64,000 nt of DNA from Rhabditophanes sp. KR3021 (GCA_963281155.1 CAUJLY010000003.1:558001-622000), one strand, 5' to 3'. Shown: positions 10,873 to 23,536, counted from the stretch's first letter. Translations and numbers: made by a program. Notes: a model not told the origin generated them from the sequence alone.

Positions 10873-12020
10873 TTATTGATGTCCATAAGTCATATATCCA
10901 TAATTTGTTGCCATTTGTGGCATTCCTGAGGCGATGCTTTGTTGTCCGTACGGGTTGTAGTAAGGAGCTGGTGCGTAAGGCGAACCCGCGTATCCGTACG
11001 TGGCATACCCATATGGAGTGGCAAAGGCTGGTTTGTTGTACATATCGAGCATGTAGCTGTTATGTTTGTTTTCGAATACTTTATCTTCTTCTCTCTGCAA
11101 ATGGAAGGTGTAAGTTTAAGTTGGAAGTATAAGTGTGTAGATTAAGTTGTAAGTTTAAGTTTGTTAGTTTAAATGTTTGTGGCAACTTTTAATTGGAGAT
11201 TAAAGTTAAAGATAATTGTTGGTAGTAGGTTTAAATTACAGAAAAGGGTCAAGGGTAGAAGTGTGTAGTTAGGTGAAATGTTAATTGCATGGTAGGAACC
11301 TCTTCTTACCTTCATAGCTCTGTATGACCAAAGCATCGTACAACCACCTAATAAGATAAGAGCGATTCCGGTGCAGGAAGCAAAGTAAGACCATCCGTAG
11401 TGAAAGGCGGTTGTTTGCTTGAGGATAGGCTCCCAGGACTTGTAGAATGGAGGCATTTCGAGGGTCCTATTTTCCATATGCAAAGTGTAATGCCATGAAG
11501 CCATTGCCCCAGTGAAGAAAAGAACTGAGATTAACATAGTGATTGCACAAACCCCGATATTCGAGGCTGATCTTTGCCAACATCCAATAAATCCGAAGAT
11601 TAAACAGAAAAAGATAATAGCCAAACCAATGGTGAAGGCAGTGATAGTTCCTCTCATCAAGTAAAATCTATACAATTGTTCAGTGGTATAAGCTTCCTTG
11701 ACATTATCTTCAGGAAAATAATCGGTGTTAGTTACACAAACAGCTCCTAATTTAAAGAAAGATCCGATATTTGATGGAACTACATCGGGAAAACAAACAT
11801 GGAAGAGTCCAATATTTCTTGAAAAGTAAATAGGATTTTTTGTAATGGCATCTTTCAATTTAGCTGAAAGATCAGGTTGTTTGTTCATAGCTTGAATGAT
11901 ATCCTTTCTAAAGACTGCATACTCGACCCAATTATCAGAAACAATTCCAATTGTCAATAAAGCCAAACCTAGCAAGGCAAAGACAGTTGATAGAGATAGC
12001 AAAAAAGGTGATTTTACCAT
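10873..12020 (-). CDS. claudin-like tetraspan membrane protein with Tyr/Pro-rich tail
   Basis: Two exons, 12020-11310 and 11094-10873, joined in phase 0 (MK|REEDK), encode 310 aa. Four hydrophobic segments are visible: about residues 8-30, then three between about 125 and 230. A large first extracellular loop begins NWVEYAV and contains GLFHVC, resembling the W-GLW-C signature of the claudin/PMP22/EMP superfamily in weakened form. Such proteins form paracellular junctions or act as channel auxiliaries. The second exon encodes a cytoplasmic tail rich in Tyr, Pro, Gly and Ala (ATPYGYATYGYAGSPYAPAP). A TTTTCAG acceptor lies about 20 nt upstream of the ATG and may be a trans-splice site. I cannot tell whether it is a Clc-like, NSY-4-like or HPO-30-like protein. 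Confidence 0.75.
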
Positions 12021-15000
12021 GGTCAATAAATATGTAGGCTGAAAATAAATAATAATAAATTTTTTATCTATTACTATAAAAGCCAAAAGGAACACCTGAT
12101 TAGGGTGAGTGGTATATTTGTAATAACTATAAAAATGGCTCCTTTTATAAAAGTATACTATAAATGGTACTCGGACAGGATGACGCTGCCATCTGAATGA
12201 ATAACATTATTATATCAAAAATATATATCTCCTTTTGTATTTAATTTATATATGTGGATGGGCAGGATATATATGATTTGTACAGTTCACATGTCTCAGT
12301 ACTAATTTGTAGAGTAACTTATATGGGGGATCTTTATTAAGATGGTTATAACCTTTTTAAAGTGATGGGCGGCATGGAGTCTTCTTAAATGGGTATTTGA
12401 TTTATTGTGTACTGGAAAAGGAATATTGTTAGTTTGCAACATGTTAAAGGGTAAAAAGGTTGTGTTTGATCAAGAAAAAATAAGTTGGAAGGTGAATAAA
12501 TAAAGGGTATAGAATGGTTGGTTAAGATCATTTGTGTATAGTATATTAAATCGAAAGGAAGACAAAGAGGGCAAGGCTGTAGTGTTAGGGGTAGAAGAAA
12601 AGATGACCTTTGATGGCATTTAGCGAGAGTAAGAAAGCTGTGGCATAAAAAATGAACTTTGTGTTAAAGATTATTGTATAGGAGACGTGTTGGTATTGTT
12701 TATAAAAAGGTGGGTGATGAATAAGAAAAGAATTAAAAAGAAGGTTGGTGGTTGATTGTTGTCGGTTCTAGAAACGAGTTACGAGTCATTATACATTATA
12801 TTTTTGTGTGGTGTATATATTTTTGTTTGGATTAAAGGAAAGTGATTAGGCATAAGTAGGAAGAATGAATAATAAATATATTAAATGATATTGAAACTCT
12901 TTTCCTTGTACGTACATAGTATTGTATTTTATTACATATTGTAGTCGGGTAAAACTTGTTTTGGGATGAAAAAATTGTTGGAGTTAAATGAAATAGGGAT
13001 AGTGTTCGTTTTTGAGTTAAATGGGAGATCTGCATCCAAACAATAAAATATGTTATTAAGTGGTGCAATCAAAGTATACAATTTTGGGAACAAGTATGAA
13101 TAATATATTGTTGGAGAGGAATCATTATTAATATTTGACAGTTATTAATTTAACGTCAATTTTAAATTACTAGTTTGCTATAAAATTTAAATCCAAACAA
13201 AAAAGATATTGTAAATTTGTATAAGAGTGGTGATTTGCGTAGTGAACATTGAAAGAATTTAAGATAAAAGAGATAAAATGGAACGAATAAGTGAAATACT
13301 TGAGAAAACATTTGACCAACAAGCAAGCTAACATACATTAAGAGTAAATTTTTAAATAGTTGTGACCATTATCGTGTAAAAATGGTATGTGTAGTTAGAT
13401 TAAAGTGGACAGATCAAGATATTCTGTGTTATTTGATTAAAAGACGAAATCTTAAAGAAGATAGTGTCGCTTTTGAGATTGTCAAAAAATAGGTAAAATA
13501 TGTGGTTTTGTGAAAGATATGTAAGTTAATGGTCAGAGGGTGGATAAGTTGTAACAAAAAAGTATGTTATTACAAATGATATGGTTGTAGTAATTTGTAA
13601 ATAGTAAGTTTTGTTTTTAATGTAGAAGAGTGTGTGTATAGCGGTATATATCTGACTGTTTCAGTCAAATTAAGGAGAAATGATTTATAAAGGAGGTAAA
13701 AGTTTCTATTGTTGTTGAGATTAACATTTATCTAGATGTAAAGGTATATGTGATGATGTAAATAAATAAATGTTTTTGGTGTTTGCTAAGTTAGATGGTG
13801 ATGAATAAAGGAATTGAATTTATTTATTTGACCAATGCAAATTTATGTTGTGGACATAAACAAAGATCTTTGGTTAAAGGAAGGAAGTTATTGTATGTTA
13901 GTTTTTGTTGTCAATCATCATGGGTAGGAAAGATGGTCAAGTTTATGGGTAAATGAAATTATTCATGCAATAATAGATGTGTCAAGTTTAAAGAAAGGAT
14001 TAATTTGGAGCAGCTTGATTGAATGAAGAAAACTTGATATGATTTGCTGTTTTTTGGGAGTGAATTTAATTAAATATACCAGAAGAATTAATGTTTCGGT
14101 GAAAGGAATTAAATAATGAGTAGTTGGTGAGCTTTTGAGGTAGCAAAATACTTAACAGAGTTGTTGATTTAACTTCATAAGTTATTATGTTTCAAAACTT
14201 AGATAATTAGCAAAAAAGCCATAGTTTGTATTATTTACGTTTAACAATGGCAAGAACAAACTATGACAAATGAGTTGGATTAAACTTCAATCCGATTTCA
14301 GATGCTTACTCAACTTGGTCAAGAAATTCCACCATTCTTCGCAAAAGAGATTGTTTGCGGTTTATCATTAATTGGTTTAAGTGTTTCTTAAATTAATTCT
14401 TTTTGTCATAAGTATAAAAAATCTTTTTAAAATGAATAAACTTTTTTCTAAGCAAATGACGCGCTATTATAGTTTAGTATAAAATTTTTTAGAATAAATA
14501 GCAATTCAAGATGAAAAAATAGATCATTGTTTAAATAAAAATCCCTTTACTTTTAAAAACTTTAAATTTTAAGACACAGATGAAATATTTATTTAGATAT
14601 TATCAATTAAAAGCAAGGATAGATAAATAAGCAATTTTTCACATAATAGTATTTTATATTATAACCAAATTTTGGAACTGTAGCTATTTGCTTTTGGTAA
14701 TTTGATTTCCTAAAAACGACATTTTTTCTAAATTGGCTAGTATTATCAATGTTAATACTTCAAAATATCCCATTTTTAGTACACTGGAAATAGCTTGATT
14801 CAAGCTATCTATTAGTCTTTTAAGTTTAAAAATGTTTAATGTATACCCAAGTTATAGAAATTCGAAAAAAGAGATTTAGACACTTGCACGCGGATGTATA
14901 TTTCATTCGATCAAAAGGCAGTTGAATAAAACAATTTGTGTGAAGTCATTTCACATGAGATAACTTCAGATTTGTTGTTTTCTAAATTGTACCTAAAAAG

Positions 15001-15200
15001 GCAAAATTGTTAATGTTAATTAAGTGACATACTTTCAATCTTTTGCTATAATCATCTCCTAATACAAATACATTCTTTCCTATTTTTTTCCAATTGATAA
15101 AATCCCAACTGTTTTTATGGAATTGGATTTATAATCATTTCAACGACTGATTCTTTTGATTCATTTCCTTCAACTTAAATAATATACATAATTTATTACT
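12021..15200. other. gene-poor block with strongly G-biased plus strand
   Basis: No supported gene in 3.2 kb. The 12.4-13.0 kb part is strikingly poor in C on the plus strand: bases 12421-12540 hold about 31 G and 4 C. A short piece around 14300-14400, just after TTTCAG, is open in two frames for about 30 codons and could be an exon relic, but I do not recognise it. The open frame at 12832-13068 (minus) has no protein-like composition. Confidence 0.45.
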
Positions 15201-15488
15201 TTAAGACTTGCATAAAATCATTTTAGATAAACCATTGATTGAAGCAATGCCTCGAACGTATTTTGTATTTGTCTTTTCGCTCATTTTGTTCCAAAGAAAT
15301 TTATTCAACTCCTGGAATGAATGAATTTTTGAATGTTCATGACCATATTCATCCATTGTAACATGCTCAATTTTTGGATAATCAATTTGGAAATCCAGCC
15401 AATATGATTTTCTGTTATCAAAGTCATCTTCAACTGATCGTGCTATTATATCTAGAATTAGTCCCTGATCCTTGCTATAATTACACAT
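15201..15488 (-). CDS. hypothetical 95-aa frame, possibly an exon or relic
   Basis: A 95-codon frame with protein-like composition (mixed charged, aromatic and aliphatic residues, no low complexity). A possible splice acceptor (TTATAG) lies a few codons inside its start, so it may be the last exon of a gene whose 5' part is lost or not recognised. It contains no domain I can name. Composition and size resemble the orphan frames at 58.4 kb and 63.1-63.6 kb, but I cannot show homology by eye. Confidence 0.3.
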   Translation of the reverse strand: MCNYSKDQGLILDIIARSVEDDFDNRKSYWLDFQIDYPKIEHVTMDEYGHEHSKIHSFQELNKFLWNKMSEKTNTKYVRGIASINGLSKMILCKS

Positions 15489-15998
15489 AACTCATTGAAC
15501 ATGCATTATGCATATGATCAAAAAATACTTCTTGCAAAAAGGTATCTCTTTTGAAGGAAATTTAGTTTGGCAATTTTGCAAAAAAGCCTTCTGAACTTTT
15601 GTCACTGTATGGTATTTTGCCAATCTAATGACTGGAGTATAAACAACCAACATTTACCTTTGGATTGCATGTTATAAAGTTGTAAAATGGTGTGTCATTA
15701 AAAAAGTTATGCCCGTTTCGATATTTGAGCAAAAAATGAGCCATTTAGGACACTTGTTTGACGCTTTTTGCAATTAAGAAGTAAATTGTCTACAATAAAC
15801 ACACAATCTAACATAAATATTTATTCAACATTCCCGAAAAGGCAACGCAAATTTAGAGTTAACAAAATTCTCAAATACGATCAAAAGAATCTCAATTTGA
15901 TGACAAAAAGAAACAAATGAAACGGCAAAGATCCTTTCAAAAACAATAGAAAGCCAATTTATATAAATATTTGGTCTTAAATTATTTCTCTTTTTTTA
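15489..15998. other. intergenic and 3' flank of the UBAP2L-like gene
   Basis: AT-rich, no coding signal. On the minus strand it contains the probable 3' UTR of the UBAP2L-like gene. Confidence 0.45.
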
Positions 15999-18576
15999 TT
16001 AATACTTATCTTGTTCATTGGCATACCAATTACTGCCTCCTTGGTGGCCTCCATACCCTTTGGATTGTTGTTGTTGCTGTTGGAGGAGACGGATGTCGTT
16101 TGATTGTTTGTCAGTTGCGTGATGGACACCCCCTTGCCCTCCAAACATTTGTTGATTGGGGATCTTTTGGTGAGAGGAGGTATTACTATGTCCACTTGCA
16201 TGGCCTTGATTTGTTGGAGCTGCTTGGTAGTTTACATTGAATGGCATCATAGGGGCGCCGTTGTTAAAGCCTGGTGGGAATGAGAACATGTTGGGGTATT
16301 GTTGTTGTTGGTAGTAGGCGGAGCTCATTTTGTTGGAGGCAGCGGTGTTGTTGAAGCCTGGTGGTGGTGCTACACTCGATGCTTCTTGCCCACGACCGCC
16401 CGAAGCATTGTTATTCACTGAGGTTGCGGGTGTGGTTGAGGGGTTGTTGCCGTTAGAGAAGGGCTTGAAGTTGTAACCACCTAAGTCTTGGTCGTGTTGC
16501 CTTTGGTGAGAGATATTCTGTTGGGTGCCCATTCCACTTTGACTGTGGCCAGATTGGCCTTGATTTGCGGGTGGTCCTCCCAAGTGTGGGGGGAGGATGG
16601 AAGCTAGTGAGCCAAAGTCAATAGGAGTCATATTGTAAGGGAATTGGAGCATATTGGCTGCGTATTGTGATGCAGCATCATCAGTTCTCATCGAGGTAAC
16701 AGGCGAGTACATATTCATGTTGAAGTATGGGACTTGCGAATAAGGATTGTATTGTTGTTGAGCAGCAGGGTTGTACATCTGATGTTGCTGAGGTTGTTGC
16801 TGTTGCCCTTGTTGCTGGGATACATTACTTGGGGCTTGTTGCTGGCCATAGGCTGGCTTGGCTTGAGCGCCAGCCACGGGCATCGTTCTTTCGTTTGGAG
16901 GGAAAGACATGGTTGTGGTGTCAGCGTAGGACAAAGCAGCAGCTGTTCTTTGAATTCTTTGTTGTTGTTGTAGCTGATGGACTGCATTGTTGCCAGAACT
17001 GTAGGTGTTCTGTTGTTGGACAGAAGAGCTTTTCTGTTGTTCATTATCACTAGAAGGTGGTAATGGTCGAGATGAGGGTTCAGGTTGGACAGATCTTCTG
17101 TTGGCCATTGAATCGCCTCCACCGGTTTTTGGAGATTCATTAGAGTAGTTATCGTACTGTTGAGACTCGTACATATTGCCACTTTGGTCATACTCCATCT
17201 GTTGCTTTTGGGTCGTCTTGGTGCCTTGAAGGCTGTGGATGCCGAGCTCTTTCTTTAATTGGTTAGTCCAAGATTGTGCTTGAGGGATGACGGGGCTCTC
17301 GGTTGGTACCGTCTTTGGCGACGAACAAACACGAGGTGAGGAAACCTTCTCTTGAGCGACGTCCTTCTCAAGGGGCACTTTGACGTGGTGAGAGACTTCG
17401 GTCTGGAGGGCGGCTGTTGAGATCATATTCTTTTCAGTGAATTCGGCCGAAAAAGTGTCCCCAGATGTTTTTGAATGGTCAGATGTGGATGATTTAACCA
17501 TCGTGGCTGCTGGGACTACAGGAACTGGTTTGGCTTTGGCTGCAGCAGCGGCAAACGAAAGTGGCCCAGCCTTGTTGGGAGGGTTGTATGCAGATGGGGT
17601 GGTGGTTGGTGTTGATTGTTGGAGCTGAGATGCGGTACTAGGAACTGTAGTTGATGTCTTCACGGTTGCCAAGCTTCCTTGGCTTGGAGTGGATGTTTGC
17701 TTCGGTCTCAGGATCGATGAGTAGGACAACGAATCCCCTCCCCCTACAGACCCACTCACTTTCTTGTTGTCGAGTGGGGCCACAAACACCGAGGAATCAT
17801 TGTCTGGCGAGATTTCTTCTCTTTTGTTAAAAACAAGTGGTCCGGAATTCCAATTTAACTCTTCATTTTCTTCGAGAACTTGCCCGCTGTCTGAGTCTTT
17901 TCCATAGTTTCTCGAGTATCCTCCACGGCCGCCATTTTGACGGTCTCCACGCCCACCACGGTATGATCCACGTCCACGTCCTCCTCTTCCCCCACGGAAA
18001 GAAGATCCAGTTTGAGAGGCTGATGTTGGAGGTAAGGACGAGTCTTCGGCATTTCCATTAAATGTAGAAGTTTCAAAAGCTGCCCCGCCGTTTCCTGCCT
18101 CAACCCATTCCGAATTATCTTCTCTAGGCTGTCTGTCATTGAAGGAGCTTCCACCTCTGCCACCGCGCCTTCCAGAAGATCCTCCACGTGTGGTTTGCTG
18201 GAATTTCTCTTTATTATAGCGATCATACTTCGACTGCTCAAGCTCCTCTGCTACTTCCTGTTTCTTTGTCTTTTTACTCTTCTTCTCAACCCATGACTCT
18301 TGCCCATTCTCTTCAACGATTTCAAGAATTGCGTCTTCGAGTGATAGATTGTGTTCGTTTAAAGCTGCTTCTGCTCGTTCTTCTGAACATCCGGCTGCTT
18401 CTACGACCTAGACAAACCAATTAATACTCATCCAACTCCAAACTTACCTTTTTAATCAGCTTTTGAAGATTTGGCTTTGGAATGACTTTGCTAGTAGAAC
18501 TAAAGCCTGCTTCCTTACGCGGTTGTGTGCCCTTGGCGACTGTCTTTTTATCTGAATATTCGCTTTTTGTGCCCAT
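15999..18576 (-). CDS. pqn-59: UBAP2/UBAP2L/Lingerer family protein, prion-like (PQN-59-like)
   Basis: Exons 18576-18448 and 18407-15999, with a 40-nt phase-0 intron, give 845 aa. Starting MGTKSEYSDKK, the protein has a UBA-like helical domain at about 44-80 (VVEAAGCSEERAEAALNEHN), then a charged helix. An RGG/RG-rich segment follows (GGRGGRGRGSYRGGRG, about residues 155-195). The region just before PLDNKK-VSGS resembles the conserved UBAP2 mid-domain. A very long Gln/Asn/Ser/Pro/Tyr-rich prion-like C-terminal half ends EQDKY. In the family these are cytoplasmic RNA-associated proteins that enter stress granules and bind ribosomes. The upstream flank is shared head-to-head with the beta-catenin gene. 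Symbol assigned by architecture. Confidence 0.85.
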
Positions 18577-19654
18577 CGTAAATATGATACTGTGACAAAA
18601 CTAAAATTAGTCCGAAATGAGGTTAATAAGAAGTAATAAAATTGTAAAACAAGCTGCAACGAATAAAAACAAAACAACTGTATAGGGAATACAAATTATT
18701 TTAAAACGATCAATGAAATAAAAGACGAAACCATGACTACATACATCCATCCTCAGTGTACCTAAACTGCATCTTATAAATTGGTAAAAAGAACGACTAA
18801 CTATATCATCACAAAAAAGTCATCAACACCCAATATACCACAAATGTTTGTTGTCTCCTTCCTTGTCAACATAATATGTTGAATCGATGATGTTAAAAAG
18901 TAGCAGCGGAACACATCTAAAAATAACTTCAAACTAAGTATATTACACTTTTTACACAAAAAGCAGTCTAGCAGTAAAGGATAAAAGTGGGAATGATTAT
19001 AAAAAAAGCAGACAGACCACAGACGCCCGTATATCTCTCTCGATAAAAAAGGTCTCCTTTGAATGATGCCAAACATAGCAACTTCTAGAGTTGTCAATTG
19101 GCAAAAGTTGACCTGCCCAAAAAAGATGTGCCATTTCCAGACACACAACACTAAAACATCTGTGCCATTCTACAGATCTGACCAAAAATAGACACACCAC
19201 CACAACCAGACCACACTAACGCCACCAAAAACTCCTAATATTGATTTGGGAGGACGTGTCTGTGGGAAGGTTCAAAGGTTCGTTTTGAGATAGGTCCACG
19301 CGCCTGACACATACAACCACCACCACGCACTACATTTTTTGTACTGTAAAGAAAGAATAAAGTTGGGAGATGATGGAAAGAGGATAGAGTAAGGTGGTGG
19401 TGTCGTTCGATCGTCATCGTCTGTGTGTGTGTCAAAAGAATAACTAGTGTGGTGGTAACGTCTACCAACTAAACTTATTTATCTTAATGCAAGACATACT
19501 GTTTGGCTTGGTCTTTTGTGGAGAGCTAGACAACTATGTAGCTATTTTTTGAGGAGTTCTCTTTCTTTGTAACGATGCCCTTTTAAACATATAAGCATTA
19601 ACTGGTCCTATCAATTAATGGTTTTTCCTTTATAGTCTTCAAGTAAGAAGTGTC
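18577..19654. other. divergent promoter region between UBAP2L-like and beta-catenin genes
   Basis: 1.08 kb between two divergent starts. No protein-like frame. Contains short CA/TG-rich stretches and ends in TTTATAG about 20 nt before the beta-catenin ATG, a plausible cis- or trans-splice acceptor. Confidence 0.5.
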
Positions 19655-21667
19655 ATGATGTTTAATAACATTGCCCTTGAACAACAAATGTTTCCTGAGC
19701 CAAGGCAAACTCGTCTGCGAGACAAGATGTTTCCTGACTTTGAAATTGAAACTGACTATGACGATGGCCAAGCACCTTCCACCAGTTTTTTCGCCGATAT
19801 ATTAGGCGAACCTGCCTGGCAATTGGAAAGAGCTGTCGTTGAATTATTGGGGTTGGTAGGTGATGGTGGAGTGGACGGGTACGTCATGACTATTCCTGAT
19901 CTGATTGATTCTTTGTCTGACTCAGATCAACGGTCAGTCAATACGGCCGTCTACAACTTGTATTTGATGTCGAAGGAAGATGAACATCTAGCAACTTTGG
20001 TCTTGAATCCTGACCTCGTTGAGGCTTTGCTAAGAGCTGCAAACCTATCCGATGACCCGGACATCAAAAGAATGGTAGCTGCTGTGATCAGTCACCTTAG
20101 CTCTCGCCAAGAAGGTTCAAGGCAAATCTTTAGGTCTGGCGGAATTCCTCAATTAGTACGAATGCTCGGATGGAAGATCGAGGCTGTGGTTCATTACGCC
20201 GTCACTACGTTGCATAATCTGTTGCAATATGTTAGCGACAGTAAGGGACAAATTTTGGAGTACCAAGGTTTAGAAGCCCTCATTCCTCATCTTAATCCTA
20301 AGAACGTTCGTCCTAATGTGAAGTGTCAAGCTAAGGTTGCTGATTCCATCTACTTGCTCGTCTTGGACAGAAGAGAATGCAAGGAAATATTCCTTGAATA
20401 CGATGGACCTTCTGACTTGATTGAAATCTTGCAAACCAAATGTGGGTATCCTTTGCTGTACGCATCGGTAATCCGAGTCATAAGATCAATCAGTACCTTG
20501 GAAGCCAACAAAATCTATCTTATTAACAAAGGAGCCTTAGCCTGTCTACATGCTCACCTCAAAATAACTGTTGATCCAAAAAGAAAGATCACTATCCTTC
20601 AGGCTATGAGAAATTTGTCTGATAAAGCTGCTGACATTGAATCGTTGAATGATTTGATTGCCGATTTATTGGCTTTAATTAAGGGCTCAACTCATGAAGA
20701 GATAGTTTCATGTGCATGCGGCATTTTATCTAATTTAACTTGTAACAACAGGAAGAATAAGTTATCTGTTTGTGCCAATAATGGAGTTCCTTTGTTGGCT
20801 AAGATCTTGCAAACATTCCCCAACATCGAAGACATCACAGAGCCAATTTTGTGCACCTTGAGACATTGCACTGCTAGACATAGAGATGCCGGGAAAGCTC
20901 AAGAAGATATCAGAACAAACCATGCCTTGCCACTGATCCTTTCTTTGTTAGCCACGAGAAGAGCTCCTATTGTGAAAGCTGCCCTTGGCTTACTGAGAAA
21001 TTGCGCCTTGAATGAAGTCAATATGGAAATGATGCTAGGGGAAAGAACAGTCAATGAAGAATCTGTCCTTTCGATTACGACGGATGTCTTGGAAAGGTCT
21101 GGCCATCAATTGAAGTTGAATTTTGAAGCTCGTGAAGATGGAGTAGATCAAATTGAGATGGTTGAAGGAAGTGTATCTGCTTTGCACCAGTTTGCTACGA
21201 ATAGAGACGTTGCAGTCACCCTACTTGACCATTCACACATCATGAGACTGTTGGTTGAATTAGTCCAAAATCCCCAAATCAACAATCACGAAGATCCTTT
21301 ATTGATGCGTGAATTACTCGGCATCTTCTACCAGTTGACTAAATCGCCCGAAGGTGCTCGAATCGTCCAAGGGTACGGCGCTACTGGGGTGTTCGCTGAT
21401 GCCATCAGAAGTCAAAATGAAGCTATTTCAACGTATGCTGCTGCAATCCTCAAAAATCTGGAGAATGACGTCAATGAATATGGAGATCATAGAGGATATC
21501 AAAGAGCTAGTCTTGCTCCTAACTTTTCTGACTATGCAGGATGGGGTAATGATGGGCTGGAGCCAGAGTTGTTCCAGGAGCATTATCATAGCTCTAGTAT
21601 CACTGATGTAAGAACTGGACATATGAATAATCAAGCTAGGGGAACTTGGTGTGACACAGATCTTTAG
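19655..21667 (+). CDS. hmp-2: beta-catenin (Armadillo), cadherin-type
   Basis: A single-exon 670-aa Armadillo protein. A short acidic N-terminus (FPDFEIETDYDDGQ) precedes the alpha-catenin-binding-like helix QLERAVVELLG. About twelve arm repeats then run from about residue 85 to 600, with landmark segments such as ACGILSNLTCNNRKNK and EDITEPILCTLRH that match beta-catenin closely and keep the basic groove lysine (K435 in human numbering). The protein ends WCDTDL, like the DTDL PDZ ligand at the end of vertebrate beta-catenin. The N-terminus has no DSGxxS phosphodegron. This fits an adhesion-dedicated beta-catenin such as C. elegans HMP-2, which links cadherin to alpha-catenin at junctions, and the length is also similar. 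BAR-1-like Wnt function cannot be excluded. Confidence 0.93.
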   Translation: MMFNNIALEQQMFPEPRQTRLRDKMFPDFEIETDYDDGQAPSTSFFADILGEPAWQLERAVVELLGLVGDGGVDGYVMTIPDLIDSLSDSDQRSVNTAVYNLYLMSKEDEHLATLVLNPDLVEALLRAANLSDDPDIKRMVAAVISHLSSRQEGSRQIFRSGGIPQLVRMLGWKIEAVVHYAVTTLHNLLQYVSDSKGQILEYQGLEALIPHLNPKNVRPNVKCQAKVADSIYLLVLDRRECKEIFLEYDGPSDLIEILQTKCGYPLLYASVIRVIRSISTLEANKIYLINKGALACLHAHLKITVDPKRKITILQAMRNLSDKAADIESLNDLIADLLALIKGSTHEEIVSCACGILSNLTCNNRKNKLSVCANNGVPLLAKILQTFPNIEDITEPILCTLRHCTARHRDAGKAQEDIRTNHALPLILSLLATRRAPIVKAALGLLRNCALNEVNMEMMLGERTVNEESVLSITTDVLERSGHQLKLNFEAREDGVDQIEMVEGSVSALHQFATNRDVAVTLLDHSHIMRLLVELVQNPQINNHEDPLLMRELLGIFYQLTKSPEGARIVQGYGATGVFADAIRSQNEAISTYAAAILKNLENDVNEYGDHRGYQRASLAPNFSDYAGWGNDGLEPELFQEHYHSSSITDVRTGHMNNQARGTWCDTDL

Positions 21668-21944
21668 ATCGGAATTTGCGGACCTTAATACCATTTGCTA
21701 ATCTAATGAAAGCAATCTTTCAAGATCCTAAATTTAATTTCAATTGGGAAATTTGTAATACGACCTTCAATGCCCGACATCCCTAATTACCTAACTAAAC
21801 ATTAATCTACATAATCACAAACTATGCTGTATATCTGTTTACTTTTTAATAATAAATTTTGTTGTAATATTCATATTCAAATTTCATTGTGCATATAAGT
21901 GTTCTGTTTCCCTAAATAAAGTCAAATTATTTAAGGTTGAAGTT

Positions 21945-22617
21945 ATGGATAAACTAAGATGTTCTTCTAATTTTAATGATGTAAGTTTTGGAGGTAGTTA
22001 TAAGTTATTAAATGTACATAATTTAGGTGGTTAAGCTACCAAGGTTCGAGGAATGCCGGGAATCACTGAGATATTACGATATTTGTGAAACGGTTTCAGT
22101 AAAAATGAAAGGCAATAGCTATTCTTTCATGAGGTGTTTTGGCAAGAAAGGTTATACCAAAGTGAATGTCGCCGTAACTCCCCACAAAAAACTAATCATC
22201 TACAAAAGCCAGACTACAGGATTAGTTTTGGAGCTATCTCAACTAACCGGCCTTCAATCAAACAAAAAAGCAACCAAAATCGGAATGGAAGTCGACACAA
22301 GTCTCCAAGTAGTGCTAATCTTTCCTTTTGGCCGCATCAAAATTGCCACCAATTTAGTTACAATTGAATCATGGCTAGCCAAATTACAACTAATCTTTCG
22401 AAGCACCACCAACCCAATGGTCAAAAGAAAGTCTTTTGCTGACACGCCAACCACAAATAAAAGAAAACGAATAGATATAAGAGGTGATTGCGAAACGAAA
22501 AGAGTCCGTTTCAATCCGATTCATCGAGGACCTTCTTTTTACGACAAGGATATGGCTTTAAAAGTTGTTAATTTGACGGATTTACTTGAAAATCTTAGTT
22601 TGGATAAATCTGGGTAA
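21945..22617 (+). CDS. hypothetical protein, possible PH-like fold
   Basis: Exons 21945-21980 and 22027-22617 (46-nt intron, phase 0; MDKLRCSSNFND|VVKLP) give 208 aa. I do not recognise the family. Residues about 25-140 alternate short beta-strand-like stretches (VNVAVTPHKKLIIYK, LQVVLIFPFGRIKI) and end in a helix with a Trp (ESWLAKLQLIF), the pattern of a pleckstrin-homology-like barrel. That is inference from pattern only. A basic KRKRIDIRG segment near residue 160 could be a nuclear signal. It starts 277 bp after the beta-catenin stop on the same strand, a spacing at which nematode operons occur. Confidence 0.6.
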
Positions 22618-23052
22618 AAAACTAGTAACTATTGCAGTTTTTCCGTTGGTAATTCTTTTAATTTTTAATGACATAAACTCATTATTTGTTATCTAATAAA
22701 CAACTTACCTTTATGTGACATAATAAATAGAATTAAATTAAATATTTTTAAATTTAGGAAGCGCCATCAAAAAAATGGGCTACTGGGTGTGAGGTTTATT
22801 TTACCAACGTCGTGACAGGAATAGTCGTTGTGGTTGATCAGAAGTTGGTTTTTTGGAAGGAATCGTTTTTGGGGGGAATTTAGAAATTGAATATGACTTT
22901 TTGTGGATGATAAGGAATAATGAATAAGGAAAGGGGGTACATGCATAATAAATAAGACATAACAAAATTACAATAGATCAAACTCTTTTTCATAAGGATT
23001 GGAGGGGTTCATGAAGGCATGTCCCAAAGCAGCAACACCGATTCGTTTATAC
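22618..23052. other. intergenic
   Basis: No supported feature; AT-rich 3' flank of the preceding gene. Confidence 0.4.
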
Positions 23053-23536
23053 TTAGATTCCTTGATATACTAGTTCCTTTGAGCCGTGGGATTGTGAAGA
23101 GATCTTATTTTTTAAACTTTCAAAGCCCAAACACTTGATAACACATTCTTCCACGCATAATATCTTGTTGATGGGATATTGGAAGGTAATATCATTATTC
23201 TCTTCCTTTACTCCACAATCCTTCAACCAATTTCCCCTACAGTATTTTTCCTCTTTGGAAGGCATTATGCGAGCATACATCCTATCGCTAGTTTCTTTCC
23301 CAACATAAGTAATAGAATCAATAAAGGAAATAAGGCATGGCTTTTGATATCAAAAAATACTTTGGGCTTGACATAAACATAATTGTAGTATTTCTTGTGC
23401 TTCTAGCCTTGAGATTGTAGTAATGAAGTCGATCGCCGCTAGATTTACATGACACGACCATAGCCCATTCACCATCTAAATTCTCTTGTAACTCCGCTTT
23501 CAACTGAAAGTCACCAATCTCGGATTCCTCCCACAT
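23053..23536 (-). pseudogene. decayed gene divergent from the duplicated 438-aa gene
   Basis: From an ATG at 23536 a minus-strand frame (MWEESEIGDFQLKAEL...) continues for about 45 residues. After that the protein-like sequence jumps frame twice: a KYYNYVYVKPKVFFDI segment is in a second frame and a Cys-containing ETSDRMYARIMPSKEEKYC segment in a third, which ends at 23053. No splice sites explain both jumps, so I read it as a gene broken by two frameshifts. The ATG is 160 bp from the start of the plus-strand 438-aa gene, implying a shared promoter. The first part (23397-23536) lies inside the duplicated arm. Family unknown. Confidence 0.45.

Noticed and set aside
16715..17191. 158-aa and other ORFs overlapping the UBAP2L-like gene
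   Set aside because: Shadows produced by CAG/CAA-rich repeats in the true frame.
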